Origin: Roseibium salinum
Lineage (GTDB): Bacteria > Pseudomonadota > Alphaproteobacteria > Rhizobiales > Stappiaceae
Direction of reading: 5' to 3'
Assembly (NCBI RefSeq): GCF_026240905.1
Contig: NZ_JAPEVI010000003.1
Coordinates: 2,976,001-3,040,000 of the forward strand
Length of the DNA: 64,000 nt
Under the pieces are notes generated by a model. The model did no database searches. It was not told where the DNA came from and saw nothing but the letters and a program-made list of their open reading frames with translations. Shown in pieces: positions 44,965-53,747 of the stretch. Every line of letters starts with the position of its first letter. Positions within the stretch are counted from its first letter, which is position 1. The position numbers and the translations under genes are program-made.

Positions 44965-46665
44965 ATGACTGATTTCAATCCCTCCACCGAGGATTTTGCG
45001 ACTCTTCTCGAAGAGTCTTTCGTCGATCACGACCTGTATGAAGGTGCCGTTGTCAAAGGCACCGTTATCGCCATCGAAAAGGACCTCGCCGTCATCGACG
45101 TCGGCCTGAAGGTCGAAGGCCGCGTGCCGCTGAAGGAATTCGGCGCCAAAGGCCGTGACGGCGAAATGAAGGTCGGCGACGAAGTTGAAGTTTACCTGGA
45201 GCGTGTCGAGAACGCTCTCGGGGAAGCTGTTCTGTCGCGCGAAAAAGCCCGCCGCGAAGAAAGCTGGGTCCGCCTGGAAGTCGCGTTCGAAGCCGGCGAA
45301 AAGGTCACCGGCCAGATCTTCAACCAGGTCAAGGGCGGCTTCACCGTCGATCTGGACGGCGCCGTTGCCTTCCTGCCGCGTTCCCAGGTCGACATCCGTC
45401 CGGTTCGCGACGTGACCCCGCTGATGCACACCCCGCAGCCGTTCCAGATCCTGAAGATGGACAAGCGCCGCGGCAACATCGTCGTGTCCCGCCGTGTCGT
45501 TCTGGAAGAAACCCGCGCGGAGCAGCGTTCCGAACTGGTCCAGAGCCTGGAAGAAGGTCATACCGTGGAAGGTGTGGTCAAGAACATCACCGACTACGGT
45601 GCGTTCGTCGACCTCGGCGGCATCGATGGCCTGCTGCACGTCACCGACATCGCGTGGCGCCGCATCAACCATCCGTCGGAAGTTCTCACCATCGGCCAGA
45701 CCGTCAAGGTGCAGATCATCCGCGTCAACCAGGAGACGCACCGCATCTCCCTGGGCATGAAGCAGCTTGAAACCGATCCGTGGGACGGCATCGAAGCCAA
45801 ATACCCGATCGACGCCAAGTTCACCGGCCGCGTGACCAACATCACCGACTACGGCGCATTCGTGGAACTGGAGCCGGGCATCGAAGGCCTGATCCACGTT
45901 TCCGAAATGTCCTGGACGAAGAAGAACGTCCATCCGGGCAAGATCGTTTCCACCTCTCAGGAAGTGGAAGTGATGATCCTGGAAGTCGACCCGGTCAAGC
46001 GCCGCATCTCCCTGGGCCTCAAGCAGACCCTGCAGAACCCGTGGGATGCGTTTGCCGAGCAGTTCCCGGTCGGCACCGTCGTCGAGGGCGAGGTCAAGAA
46101 CAAGACCGAGTTCGGTCTGTTCATCGGTCTGGAAGGCGACGTGGACGGCATGGTCCACCTCTCCGACCTCGACTGGAACCGTCCGGGCGAGCAGGTCATC
46201 GAGGAGTTCAAGAAGGGCGACACGGTCAAGGCCGTCGTTCTGGACGTCGACGTGGAGAAAGAGCGTATCTCCCTCGGCATCAAGCAGCTCAGCGGCGACC
46301 CGATGGAATCCGGCGCTGCCGGCGAGATCCGCAAGAACTCCATCGTGACTTGTGAAGTCATCGAGGTGAAGGACAGCGGCCTGGAAGTGAAGATCGCCGA
46401 CAGCGACCTGACCGCCTTCGTCCGCCGTGCGGATCTGTCCCGCGACCGCGACGAACAGAAGCCGGAGAGATTCTCCGTCGGCGACAAGTTCGATGCCCGC
46501 ATCACCCAGTTCGACAAGAAGACCCGCAAGGTCTCCGCGTCGATCAAGGCCCTCGAAATCGCCGAAGAGAAGGAAGCCGTCGCTCAGTACGGTTCTTCCG
46601 ACAGCGGCGCATCGCTCGGGGACATCCTGGGTGCGGCCCTGAAGCAGGCGACCGACGACGACTAG
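44965..46665 (+). CDS. rpsA: 30S ribosomal protein S1
   Basis: 566 residues with six S1 (OB-fold) repeats, clearest at EGVVKNITDYGAFVDLGGID, TGRVTNITDYGAFVELEPG and VEGEVKNKTEFGLFIGLEGD. It bridges mRNA to the 30S subunit during initiation. The N-terminus (MTDFNPSTEDFATLLEESF) is the 30S-docking peptide. ATG 44965 follows CAGGAG. Strong codon bias marks high expression. The 274-bp leader after cmk is unusually long and may carry autoregulatory structure. A strong terminator follows. Confidence 0.97.
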   Translation: MTDFNPSTEDFATLLEESFVDHDLYEGAVVKGTVIAIEKDLAVIDVGLKVEGRVPLKEFGAKGRDGEMKVGDEVEVYLERVENALGEAVLSREKARREESWVRLEVAFEAGEKVTGQIFNQVKGGFTVDLDGAVAFLPRSQVDIRPVRDVTPLMHTPQPFQILKMDKRRGNIVVSRRVVLEETRAEQRSELVQSLEEGHTVEGVVKNITDYGAFVDLGGIDGLLHVTDIAWRRINHPSEVLTIGQTVKVQIIRVNQETHRISLGMKQLETDPWDGIEAKYPIDAKFTGRVTNITDYGAFVELEPGIEGLIHVSEMSWTKKNVHPGKIVSTSQEVEVMILEVDPVKRRISLGLKQTLQNPWDAFAEQFPVGTVVEGEVKNKTEFGLFIGLEGDVDGMVHLSDLDWNRPGEQVIEEFKKGDTVKAVVLDVDVEKERISLGIKQLSGDPMESGAAGEIRKNSIVTCEVIEVKDSGLEVKIADSDLTAFVRRADLSRDRDEQKPERFSVGDKFDARITQFDKKTRKVSASIKALEIAEEKEAVAQYGSSDSGASLGDILGAALKQATDDD

Positions 46666-46703
46666 GATTTTCCGGCTCTTTGCGAAGACCCGAAAACGAG
46701 AAA

Positions 46704-46729
46704 GCCCGGCAGCGATGCCGGGCTTTTTT
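46704..46729 (+). terminator. Rho-independent terminator after rpsA
   Basis: GCCCGGC, loop AGCGAT, GCCGGGC, then TTTTTT: a textbook GC stem with a six-T tract, 39 bp beyond the rpsA stop. Confidence 0.93.
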
Positions 46730-46934
46730 CGTCAGGTCCCGCGCGTGGGAATGACCCGGGCGGCGGGCCTCAAGGACGAGCCGCCTGATGCACATATCGG
46801 TCCCTCCCCGGCCCCAGAAAAGGCGCCCGCAGCCGCTGCAGCCGGTGCTTGCCGCAACAGGCGACAAATCAGGTATTTCGGTGTATCATCTGAAGTTGCA
46901 GGTCGTGGCCTCGCGTTGAGACATTTGCGTCCGG

Positions 46935-47026
46935 GCAGCTTGTGTTCGTGCAAGCGCAGACAAGCTGCTCTAACGTCTTATGATCATTCAAATTTCCGTT
47001 TTGCATGCGAGACCGCATGAAAACGG
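46935..47026 (+). other. Two hairpins in the leader of the DUF2189 gene
   Basis: GCAGCTTGT (46935-46943) pairs with ACAAGCTGC (46960-46968). CCGTTTTGCATGCG (46996-47009) pairs with CGCATGAAAACGG (47014-47026) apart from one bulge. They lie 60-150 bases before the DUF2189 start and may form a structured leader or small RNA. The rest of the 421-bp gap after rpsA shows only the terminator. Confidence 0.4.
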
Positions 47027-47086
47027 GCCGATCCAAGCGGCAGCGCCCGAGCCGCGACCCGTCCGACTGGTGTTGGAGGGACAGTT

Positions 47087-47890
47087 ATGGCTCATTTTCA
47101 TGTGTTTACCGACGTTCACGATACTGCCGAGGGTCTCAGGATCCGGCATGTGAACGTCCAGGATGTACTCGATGCCTTGCGGCTCGGCTTTGCCGATTTC
47201 TGGGAAAAGCCGTCTCACATCGTGTTTCTCTGTCTGATTTATCCGATTGCCGGCTTCATTCTGTTCAAATGGGCTTTCGGCCAGAACTACCTGCAACTGA
47301 TCTATCCGCTGATAACCGGCTTTGCGCTGGTTGGCCCGTTCGCCGCGTTGGGCCTTTACGAAATCAGCCGCAGACGCGAGTCCGGGCTCGACACGTCCTG
47401 GATCCATGCGCTGAAGGTCTGGCGTTCACCCGCCGTTCCGGCGATCGCCGTGGTCGGCGGCATACTGGTCGCCCTGTTCCTGGCCTGGGTCTTCACGGCG
47501 CAGATGCTTTACGCCACGATCTACAGCCCGACACCACCGGACGCCCTGCTGCCCTTCCTCGTGGACGTCCTGACCACGACGAAAGGCTGGACACTCATCA
47601 TCGTCGGCAACCTGGTCGGCTTCTTCTTCGCCCTGGCGGCCCTGGTGGTCTCGGCGATTTCCCTGCCGCTGCTGCTTGACCGCGACGTCGGCGCCGTTCC
47701 GGCCATCAAGACTTCGATCGCGGCCTTCGTGCGCAACCCGGGGCCGATCCTCCTGTGGGGGTTCATCGTCGCCGCGGGGCTGGTCCTCGGCAGTCTGCCG
47801 TTCCTGGTCGGGCTCGCCCTTGTGCTGCCCATACTGGCGCACGCGACCTGGCATCTCTATCGCAAGGTAGTGGATGCCCCCGCGGTGTGA
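47087..47890 (+). CDS. DUF2189 family integral membrane protein
   Basis: 267 residues with six membrane helices. Family marks: VNVQDVLDALRLGFADFWEKPSH at the N-terminus, LITGFALVGPFAALGLYEISRRRE, and AIKTSIAAFVRNPGPILLWG. DUF2189 proteins are poorly characterised; some neighbours link them to cytochrome oxidase assembly, and here a cytochrome oxidase operon lies 470 bp downstream on the opposite strand. GGAGGGACAGTT precedes ATG 47087. Confidence 0.88.
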   Translation: MAHFHVFTDVHDTAEGLRIRHVNVQDVLDALRLGFADFWEKPSHIVFLCLIYPIAGFILFKWAFGQNYLQLIYPLITGFALVGPFAALGLYEISRRRESGLDTSWIHALKVWRSPAVPAIAVVGGILVALFLAWVFTAQMLYATIYSPTPPDALLPFLVDVLTTTKGWTLIIVGNLVGFFFALAALVVSAISLPLLLDRDVGAVPAIKTSIAAFVRNPGPILLWGFIVAAGLVLGSLPFLVGLALVLPILAHATWHLYRKVVDAPAV

Positions 47891-48011
47891 AGGCGACAGC
47901 GATCGGGTGATTACCGACCCGGTCGCTGCGTCATCCGGCGATTTCTCCAGCAGATGCGCGGCGGCATTGCCGCAACTGTCATCCCTGTCTATCGGAGCGC
48001 AGGGTCATCCC

Positions 48012-48051
48012 GGGCGAACGGAGTGAGACCCGGGACCCACTCGTTTCCAGA
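48012..48051 (+). repeat. Extragenic repeat, copy 1
   Basis: GGGCGAACGGAGTGAGACCC, then GGGACCCACTCGTTTCCAGA; a near copy is at 48181-48219. Both share the TTTCCAGA tail of the GTCATCCC family. They lie in the 467-bp gap between the convergent DUF2189 and oxidase genes, which holds no gene. Confidence 0.7.
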
Positions 48052-48180
48052 GTGCCGGTAGTATGAAAAGACTGCCCGGCAGCATGTCCGTCATGCGCTT
48101 TTCCGAGCAGACCAGCGAGTAGGCCCCGGATCTGCGCTGGCGCTTGTCCGGGTGACGCCCGGGGCGATGGCACGGCTGCT

Positions 48181-48219
48181 GGGCGAACGCAGTGAGGCCC
48201 GGGCCTACTCGTTTCCAGA
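48181..48219 (+). repeat. Extragenic repeat, copy 2
   Basis: Direct repeat of 48012-48051 with four differences; the copies are 169 bp apart. Confidence 0.7.
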
Positions 48220-48357
48220 ACGCTTGTGAGCGGAGCGGAGAACTACCTGTCATATGCTTTGGCAAGCACGGCGCTCTCATAGATAGGGATGACACGGTTA
48301 TATTCCGACAGGTACGGGCTCGCTCTTCTGGCGAGCATCGATGCCTCCCCTCCCCAT

Positions 48358-48741
48358 TCAGCCGCCCGAATTCAGAAACATGACGCGGGTCAGGAACGTG
48401 TAGTCGGATTCGAGCGCCATGAGCACCATGAAGACCACGACCGCGAGCGGCGGGAGCAGAATGGCGTAGGCGAGCGCAAGACGTTCCCAGACCATATGCA
48501 TGAAGACGGCCACGATCAGGCCGGCTTTCAGAAACATGAACAGCAGGATCAGCGTCCAGCGGAGATAGCCCTCCAGGCCCGCGTAGTCGACCATGTAGGA
48601 CGCCGCGCTCAGGACGAACAGCCAGCCCCATACGACGAAGTAGACCTTGAGCGGATGCTGCTGATGGGCCTCGGCCTTTCCGGCAGCCTTCTGCGTCCCG
48701 TGGCTCGGGCCTTGGTGTGCCTCGATTTCAGCCTGTGTCAT
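48358..48741 (-). CDS. Cytochrome c oxidase subunit IV-type protein
   Basis: 127 residues. A polar, His-containing N-terminal tail is followed by three membrane helices, with LKVYFVVWGWLFVLSAASYM and TLILLFMFLKAGLIVAVFMHM as in the bacterial COX IV / CyoD-CtaF type. It stabilises the oxidase core. Last gene of the five-gene oxidase operon, 9 bp after subunit III. Confidence 0.88.
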   Translation of the reverse strand: MTQAEIEAHQGPSHGTQKAAGKAEAHQQHPLKVYFVVWGWLFVLSAASYMVDYAGLEGYLRWTLILLFMFLKAGLIVAVFMHMVWERLALAYAILLPPLAVVVFMVLMALESDYTFLTRVMFLNSGG

Positions 48742-48750
48742 GTATCCTCC

Positions 48751-49473
48751 CTACCAGAGATAGAAGAATGCAAAGATGAAGACCCATACCAGGTCGACGA
48801 AGTGCCAGTAGAGACCCATGATCTCGACGCATTCCCAGCGCCCCTGCCGGCTGGTGAAAAAGCCCCGGCGGCCGTTGTCATAGTCGCCGCGTATGACCTT
48901 GCGCGCCACGATCAAGAGGAAGATCACGCCGATCGTGACGTGGGTGCCGTGAAATCCCGTGATCATGAAGAAAGTCGAGCCGAATTGCGCCGCGCCCCAG
49001 GGATTGCCCCATGGCCGCACGCCTTCGGAGATCAGTTTCGACCATTCGAAGACCTGCATGCCGACGAAAGCCGCGCCCAGCACGGCGGTGGCCAGCAGGA
49101 GGATCGCGGTCATCTTGCGGTTGCGTCGATAGCCGTAATTCACGGCCATGGCCATGGTGCCGCTGCTGGAGATCAGCACGAAGGTCATGATCGCGATCAG
49201 CAGAAGCGGAAAGTTCGTCTCGCCGATATGAAGCGCGAAGACTTCACTGGCATTGGGCCAGGGAACCGCCGTCGACATTCTCGCCGTCATATAGGCGACC
49301 AGGAAGCAGCCGAAGACGAACGTGTCGCTGACGAGAAAGATCCACATCATGGCCTTTCCCCACGAGACGTTCTTGAACGCGCGCTGGTCGGACGACCAGT
49401 CGGCCGCAACGCCGCGCAGACCCGGCGCTGCGGGCTGAACCGTTCCCATGGCCGTATGCGATGCTTCACTCAT
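48751..49473 (-). CDS. Cytochrome c oxidase subunit III
   Basis: 240 residues from ATG 49473 (AAGGAGCGAGAC upstream). A polar N-terminal extension of about 40 residues precedes seven-helix-type COX III features, here five clear helices: KAMMWIFLVSDTFVFGCFLVAY, FFMITGFHGTHVTIGVIFLL and CVEIMGLYWHFVDLVWVFIF, including the invariant GFHG and YWHFVD motifs. Downstream of a second subunit-III homologue, so the two probably assemble together or alternatively. Confidence 0.92.
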   Translation of the reverse strand: MSEASHTAMGTVQPAAPGLRGVAADWSSDQRAFKNVSWGKAMMWIFLVSDTFVFGCFLVAYMTARMSTAVPWPNASEVFALHIGETNFPLLLIAIMTFVLISSSGTMAMAVNYGYRRNRKMTAILLLATAVLGAAFVGMQVFEWSKLISEGVRPWGNPWGAAQFGSTFFMITGFHGTHVTIGVIFLLIVARKVIRGDYDNGRRGFFTSRQGRWECVEIMGLYWHFVDLVWVFIFAFFYLW

Positions 49474-49484
49474 GTCTCGCTCCT

Positions 49485-50195
49485 TCAGCTCAGGAGTTGG
49501 CTGCATGTGGCGATGATCTCGTCCGCCCAGCCCGTCAGCACAAGGACGATGACGAGCCAGAGACCCAGAAGAAAATGCCAGTACGTGGTGCACAGTTCCA
49601 GCCGCAGCAGGAACCGGCTGCGGCCGCTTTCACCCTGTCTCCAGGCGCCGGGCATGCTGCTCGCAAGCGCGACCAGGCCGCCTAGAATGTGCAGGCCGTG
49701 CAGGCCCGTCAGCAGATAGAAGAAGGTGATGGCGGGACCGGAGGCAACGACCAGTCCGCCGCTTACCAGTTGCAGCCAGACCCACAGCTGACCGGCCAGG
49801 AAGGCAAGGCCGGAAAGCGCCGCGACCACGAGACCCCGGCGGGCCTGTGCCATCGCTCCGCCGCGGGCGTCCACCAGGGCGCATTGCAGGGCCACGCTGC
49901 CGGCGATCAGCATTCCGGTGTTGACCCATAGCAGCCGGGGCAGCGGGAAGGAGCGCCAGTCCGGCAGCCCCATGCGTTCGAAATAGGCGCTGGCGAACAT
50001 GGCAAACAGCGCGCCGATAACCGCAAGGAAAACGCCGAGACCGATCCTGGCGGTCCGCCTGCCCTGGCCCTGCGGATCGGCCATTGCGGCCGGGGCGCCC
50101 TGTTCCAGCCAGGGCTTGGACATGATGCCCTGGCGCGACAGCCACCAACCGGAGATGCAAAGCACGATCAGCAGGAAACCGAGAATGACACTCAT
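49485..50195 (-). CDS. Second cytochrome c oxidase subunit III-like protein
   Basis: 236 residues from ATG 50195, which overlaps the subunit I stop codon by one base (ATGA). Begins with one membrane helix (VILGFLLIVLCISGWWLSRQ), then COX III-like helices: LLWVNTGMLIAGSVALQCAL, TFFYLLTGLHGLHILGGLVAL and ELCTTYWHFLLGLWLVIVLV, with GLHG and YWHFLLG replacing GFHG and YWHFVD. Its sequence is clearly diverged from the neighbouring subunit III. Paired subunit III genes occur in some non-mitochondrial-type A-family oxidases. Confidence 0.85.
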   Translation of the reverse strand: MSVILGFLLIVLCISGWWLSRQGIMSKPWLEQGAPAAMADPQGQGRRTARIGLGVFLAVIGALFAMFASAYFERMGLPDWRSFPLPRLLWVNTGMLIAGSVALQCALVDARGGAMAQARRGLVVAALSGLAFLAGQLWVWLQLVSGGLVVASGPAITFFYLLTGLHGLHILGGLVALASSMPGAWRQGESGRSRFLLRLELCTTYWHFLLGLWLVIVLVLTGWADEIIATCSQLLS

Positions 50196-51967
50196 CACCC
50201 GGCTCCCACGGGCCGCTCGGGCCACGGATCGTTCTGGGCGATGAAATCCTCCTTGGCGCCCGGTACGCTGTAGTCATAGGCCCAGCGATAGACCACCGGC
50301 AGTTCGTCGCCCCAGTTGCCGTGCGGCGGCGGCGTGGTGGGCGTATGCCACTCCAGGGACGTGGCACGCCACGGATTGCCGCCGGCATCGCGCCCGAAGC
50401 GCCAGCTCCACAGCAGGTTGAACAGGAAGAGGATCTGTGCCGCGCCGACGATCAGCGCCGCCACGGTGATGAAGGCGTTGAGCGTGTCGACAGGCGCGGT
50501 GATGAAGGCGGGGTCGCCGATTTCCGGATAGCGCCGCGGCACGCCCACGAGGCCGACATAATGCATCGGGAAGAAGATCGCGTAGGCGCCGATGAAGGTG
50601 ACCCAGAAATGGATCTGCCCCAGCGTTTCGTTGAGCATCCTGCCCGACGCCTTCGGATACCAGTGATAGATCGCCCCGAAGATCACCATGATCGGCGCCA
50701 CCCCCATGACCATGTGGAAATGGGCGACGACGAACATCGTGTCCGACAGCGGCACGTCGACAACCACGTTGCCGAGGAACAGCCCGCTCAGCCCGCCATT
50801 GAGGAAGGTGACGATGAAGGCCAGCGCGAACAGCATCGGCACGGTGAAGTGGATGTCTCCGCGCCAGAGAGTAAGCACCCAGTTATAGACCTTGATCGCG
50901 GTCGGAACGGCGATGATAAGCGTGGTGGTGGCAAAGAAGAAGCCGAACCACGGGTTCATGCCGCTCACATACATGTGGTGTGCCCACACGACAAAGCTGA
51001 GCGCACCGATGCCGACGATCGCCCAGACCATCATGCGGTAGCCGAAGATGTTCTTGCGCGCATGGGTGCTGATGAGATCGGAGACGATGCCGAACGCCGG
51101 CAGGGCGACGATATAGACTTCCGGATGGCCGAAGAACCAGAACAGGTGCTGGAACAGGATCGGGCTGCCGCCGCCGTATTCGAGCTGCTCTCCCAGTTCA
51201 ACGAGCGTCGGCATGAAGAAGCTGGTGCCCAGAACCCGGTCGAACAGCATCATGACGCCGGCGACGAACAGGGCGGGAAAGGCAAAGAGCGCCATCACCG
51301 TGGCGGTGAAGATGCCCCAGATCGTCAGCGGCATGCGCATCAGCGTCATGCCGCGCGCGCGGCATTGCAGCACGGTCACCGCATAGTTGAGCCCGCCCAT
51401 GGTGAAGCCGACGATGAACAGGAGCAGCGACACCAGCATGATGATGATGCCCCAGTCCTGCCCGCCCGGCGTGCCGGAGAGGATCGCCTGCGGCGGATAG
51501 AGCGTCCAGCCGGCACCGGTCGGGCCGCCCGGAACGAAAAAGCTTGCCGCCAGCACGATGACGGCCAGCAGGTAGATCCAGTAGCTGAGCATGTTGACAT
51601 AGGGAAAGGCCATGTCCCGCGCGCCGATCATCAGCGGGATCAGGTAGTTGCCGAATCCGCCCAGAAACAGCGCGGTCAGCAGATAGATCACCATGATCAT
51701 GCCGTGCATGGTGATGAACTGGTAATAGGCTTCGGGCGTGATGAAGGAGAATGTGTCCGGGAAACCGAGTTGGAGCCGCATCAGCCAGGAGAGCACCAGG
51801 GCAACCATGCCGATCGCCAGCGCGGTGCCGGAATACTGAATGGCGATGATCTTCGCATCCTGCGAGAAGACGTAGTGCGTCCACCAGCTCTTGGGATGGT
51901 ACAGTTCAACGTCCTCAACTTCCGCGGGCGGAACGCTGCCTGCCGTCTGAGTGGTGAAGTCGACCAT
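50195..51967 (-). CDS. ctaD: Cytochrome c oxidase subunit I (A-type haem-copper oxidase)
   Basis: 590 residues, twelve membrane helices plus N- and C-terminal extensions. Active-site residues are complete: heme-a/a3 ligands in MHGMIMVIYLLTAL and VVAHFHMVMGVAP, CuB-Tyr site FWFFGHPEVYIVALP with the D-channel Glu, WAHHMYVSGM for the other CuB histidines, and the K-channel Lys in AVPTAIKVYNW. It reduces O2 to water with proton pumping. Second gene of the operon, 112 bp after ctaC. Confidence 0.97.
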   Translation of the reverse strand: MVDFTTQTAGSVPPAEVEDVELYHPKSWWTHYVFSQDAKIIAIQYSGTALAIGMVALVLSWLMRLQLGFPDTFSFITPEAYYQFITMHGMIMVIYLLTALFLGGFGNYLIPLMIGARDMAFPYVNMLSYWIYLLAVIVLAASFFVPGGPTGAGWTLYPPQAILSGTPGGQDWGIIIMLVSLLLFIVGFTMGGLNYAVTVLQCRARGMTLMRMPLTIWGIFTATVMALFAFPALFVAGVMMLFDRVLGTSFFMPTLVELGEQLEYGGGSPILFQHLFWFFGHPEVYIVALPAFGIVSDLISTHARKNIFGYRMMVWAIVGIGALSFVVWAHHMYVSGMNPWFGFFFATTTLIIAVPTAIKVYNWVLTLWRGDIHFTVPMLFALAFIVTFLNGGLSGLFLGNVVVDVPLSDTMFVVAHFHMVMGVAPIMVIFGAIYHWYPKASGRMLNETLGQIHFWVTFIGAYAIFFPMHYVGLVGVPRRYPEIGDPAFITAPVDTLNAFITVAALIVGAAQILFLFNLLWSWRFGRDAGGNPWRATSLEWHTPTTPPPHGNWGDELPVVYRWAYDYSVPGAKEDFIAQNDPWPERPVGAG

Positions 51968-52079
51968 CTGCTTGAACTCCTCCCTTCGCCCGTTTCAGAT
52001 CATGAGGCCGGCCGGCAGGTGGCGACCTTGCCGCCTCACTCCCTCAACGCCGTTTCCCCGTATTCCATTACCCGCATCA

Positions 52080-52907
52080 TCATGGCCGCGTACTGGCAAC
52101 CTTCCGGGCCGGCTTGCCGCCCGCCAGTTCGGCAAATGTCGACTGTTCCTGGAGCCAGGCGTCGTAATCCTCCTGGGTATCGACCATCACGATGCCGCGC
52201 ATGAACCCGTGGCCCGTGCCGCAGAGCTCGGCGCACAGAACCTCGAACGTGCCCGTACGCGTCGGTGTCATCCAGAAATAGGTCACGCTCCCGGGAATGA
52301 GGTCCATTTTCGCCCGGAATTCCGGAACGTAGAAATCGTGCAGAACGTCGACCGACCGCATCAGAACCTTGACCGGCCTGTCGATCGGGAGGTGCAGATC
52401 GGCGGCCTCGACGACCACATCGTCGGCGCCGGCGGGATCATCCGGATTGACGCCCAAGGGGTTTTCGAAGGTTACCAAGCTGTTGTCCGCGCTGCCCAGC
52501 TGGCCATCCTCGCCCGGAAGGCGATAGCTCCATTGCCACTGCTGGCCGACGACCTCGACCTCGGTCGCGTCGTCGGGAACGGTGACGAACTGGGCCCAGA
52601 CATAAAGCCCCGGAGTAAGCAAGGCCACCACGCCGATCGTCGTGACGATTGTCAGCCAGATTTCGAGCCGCTTGCTTTCCGGCTCATACACCGCCTTCGA
52701 GCCTTCCTTGTGCCGGTACCGGATGAGGCAATAGGCCATGAACAGGCAGATCGCGACAAAGACCGCCCCGGTAATCCAGAACGTGATCCCGAGGGTCGCG
52801 TCGATAAAGCCCCAGTTGGAGGCAATGGGCGTCATCCACCACGGGCTGAGCAGGTGGAACAGCACCGAGCCCACGACAACCACGATAAGTATAACAGCGA
52901 AAACCAC
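52080..52907 (-). CDS. ctaC: Cytochrome c oxidase subunit II (CuA subunit)
   Basis: 275 residues when started at GTG 52907, preceded by GGGGGAGGAG; a TTG at 52964 would add 19 polar residues with no ribosome site. Two or three N-terminal membrane helices (VVFAVILIVVVVGSVLFHLL, FWITGAVFVAICLFMAYCLI), then the cupredoxin domain with VVGQQWQWSYRLPGEDG, SVDVLHDFYVPEFR and the CuA loop CAELCGTGHGFMRG. There is no CxxCH, so it is an aa3- rather than caa3-type subunit. First gene of the operon. Confidence 0.92.
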   Translation of the reverse strand: MVFAVILIVVVVGSVLFHLLSPWWMTPIASNWGFIDATLGITFWITGAVFVAICLFMAYCLIRYRHKEGSKAVYEPESKRLEIWLTIVTTIGVVALLTPGLYVWAQFVTVPDDATEVEVVGQQWQWSYRLPGEDGQLGSADNSLVTFENPLGVNPDDPAGADDVVVEAADLHLPIDRPVKVLMRSVDVLHDFYVPEFRAKMDLIPGSVTYFWMTPTRTGTFEVLCAELCGTGHGFMRGIVMVDTQEDYDAWLQEQSTFAELAGGKPARKVASTRP

Positions 52908-53050
52908 TTTCTCCTCCCCCAAGGGAATAATCGATAGTAGCGCAGAATCTTTTCCGAATTTCAAGGAAGTCGCTCAAAGACCTGTCAGAATTTACACCTG
53001 ACCAGCTGATAACTTTCTCCGGCCGCGCTGTAAGTGACGCTGATGATTAC

Positions 53051-53063
53051 ATAATCCGATTAT
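53051..53063. promoter_or_regulatory. Short palindrome upstream of ctaC
   Basis: ATAATCCGATTAT, a perfect 6-1-6 palindrome 144 bp upstream of the ctaC start in an AT-rich patch. Could be an operator; no known regulator consensus is matched. The remaining 380-bp gap (52908-53287) shows no gene. Confidence 0.3.
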
Positions 53064-53287
53064 CAACCGGCCGGGAAAAACGGTCTCCGGTTGCATTGCA
53101 CACAAGGGCCCGATAAGCGTGTGTCGGCGCGGGATTCGAAGGGACCCGCCCGACAAGGCATGGGCTGCATGGTCTCCGGCGGCCGCCGCTCTTTCACGCG
53201 CTCAGCCCGCCCGGAACACACGCAAATCCGGGCGGTGCAGGACGCCTGCTTGTTCGCTTTGCCGCCATGGCAGATACAGCCGGGCCG

Positions 53288-53641
53288 TTACTCCAGCGGC
53301 AGATTGTGCATCTTAAGGAACGAGAGCTTGTCCCAGTAGCCGCGCTGGAACTTGATGTGCCCGTCGCGAACCGTGAAGAAACCGCATCCGCGCAGGCCAA
53401 GCGGGTCGCGCCATTCAAGAGCCGCAACATCACCGGCTTCATGGACGGCCTCTATGAGGCAGACCATCTCGGCATTCGCGAACTCCCGCTCAAACATCGT
53501 CTGGATCGCGTTGCGGCCCTCAACGGGCTCCTGCGTCACCTGATGGTTGATCGCATCCTCATGGTAAAGCTCGGCAAGTGCCGCCGCATCGCCCGCATTA
53601 AAGCGTTCTACCCAGGTTTCCACGACTTGCTTCGGCGTCAT
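53288..53641 (-). CDS. SnoaL/NTF2-like small protein
   Basis: 117 residues from ATG 53641. SnoaL-like fold: MTPKQVVETWVERFNAGDAA, LAELYHEDAINHQVTQEPVEG, and the closing strands GCGFFTVRDGHIKFQRGYWD. Proteins of this group act on small molecules or regulate; the YHEDAINHQ histidines are usual in the polyketide-cyclase-like subgroup. It stands alone, 380 bp upstream of the oxidase operon on the same strand. Confidence 0.85.
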   Translation of the reverse strand: MTPKQVVETWVERFNAGDAAALAELYHEDAINHQVTQEPVEGRNAIQTMFEREFANAEMVCLIEAVHEAGDVAALEWRDPLGLRGCGFFTVRDGHIKFQRGYWDKLSFLKMHNLPLE

Positions 53642-53747
53642 TTCTGATCCTTGTTGCACGGTGACGATCCGCCCGAGAGATTAGGATACCCGGCAGGCGC
53701 TGTTAAGGATCGCGTTCGAATGCATTACGGAAGCGTTCCTTAAGCCG

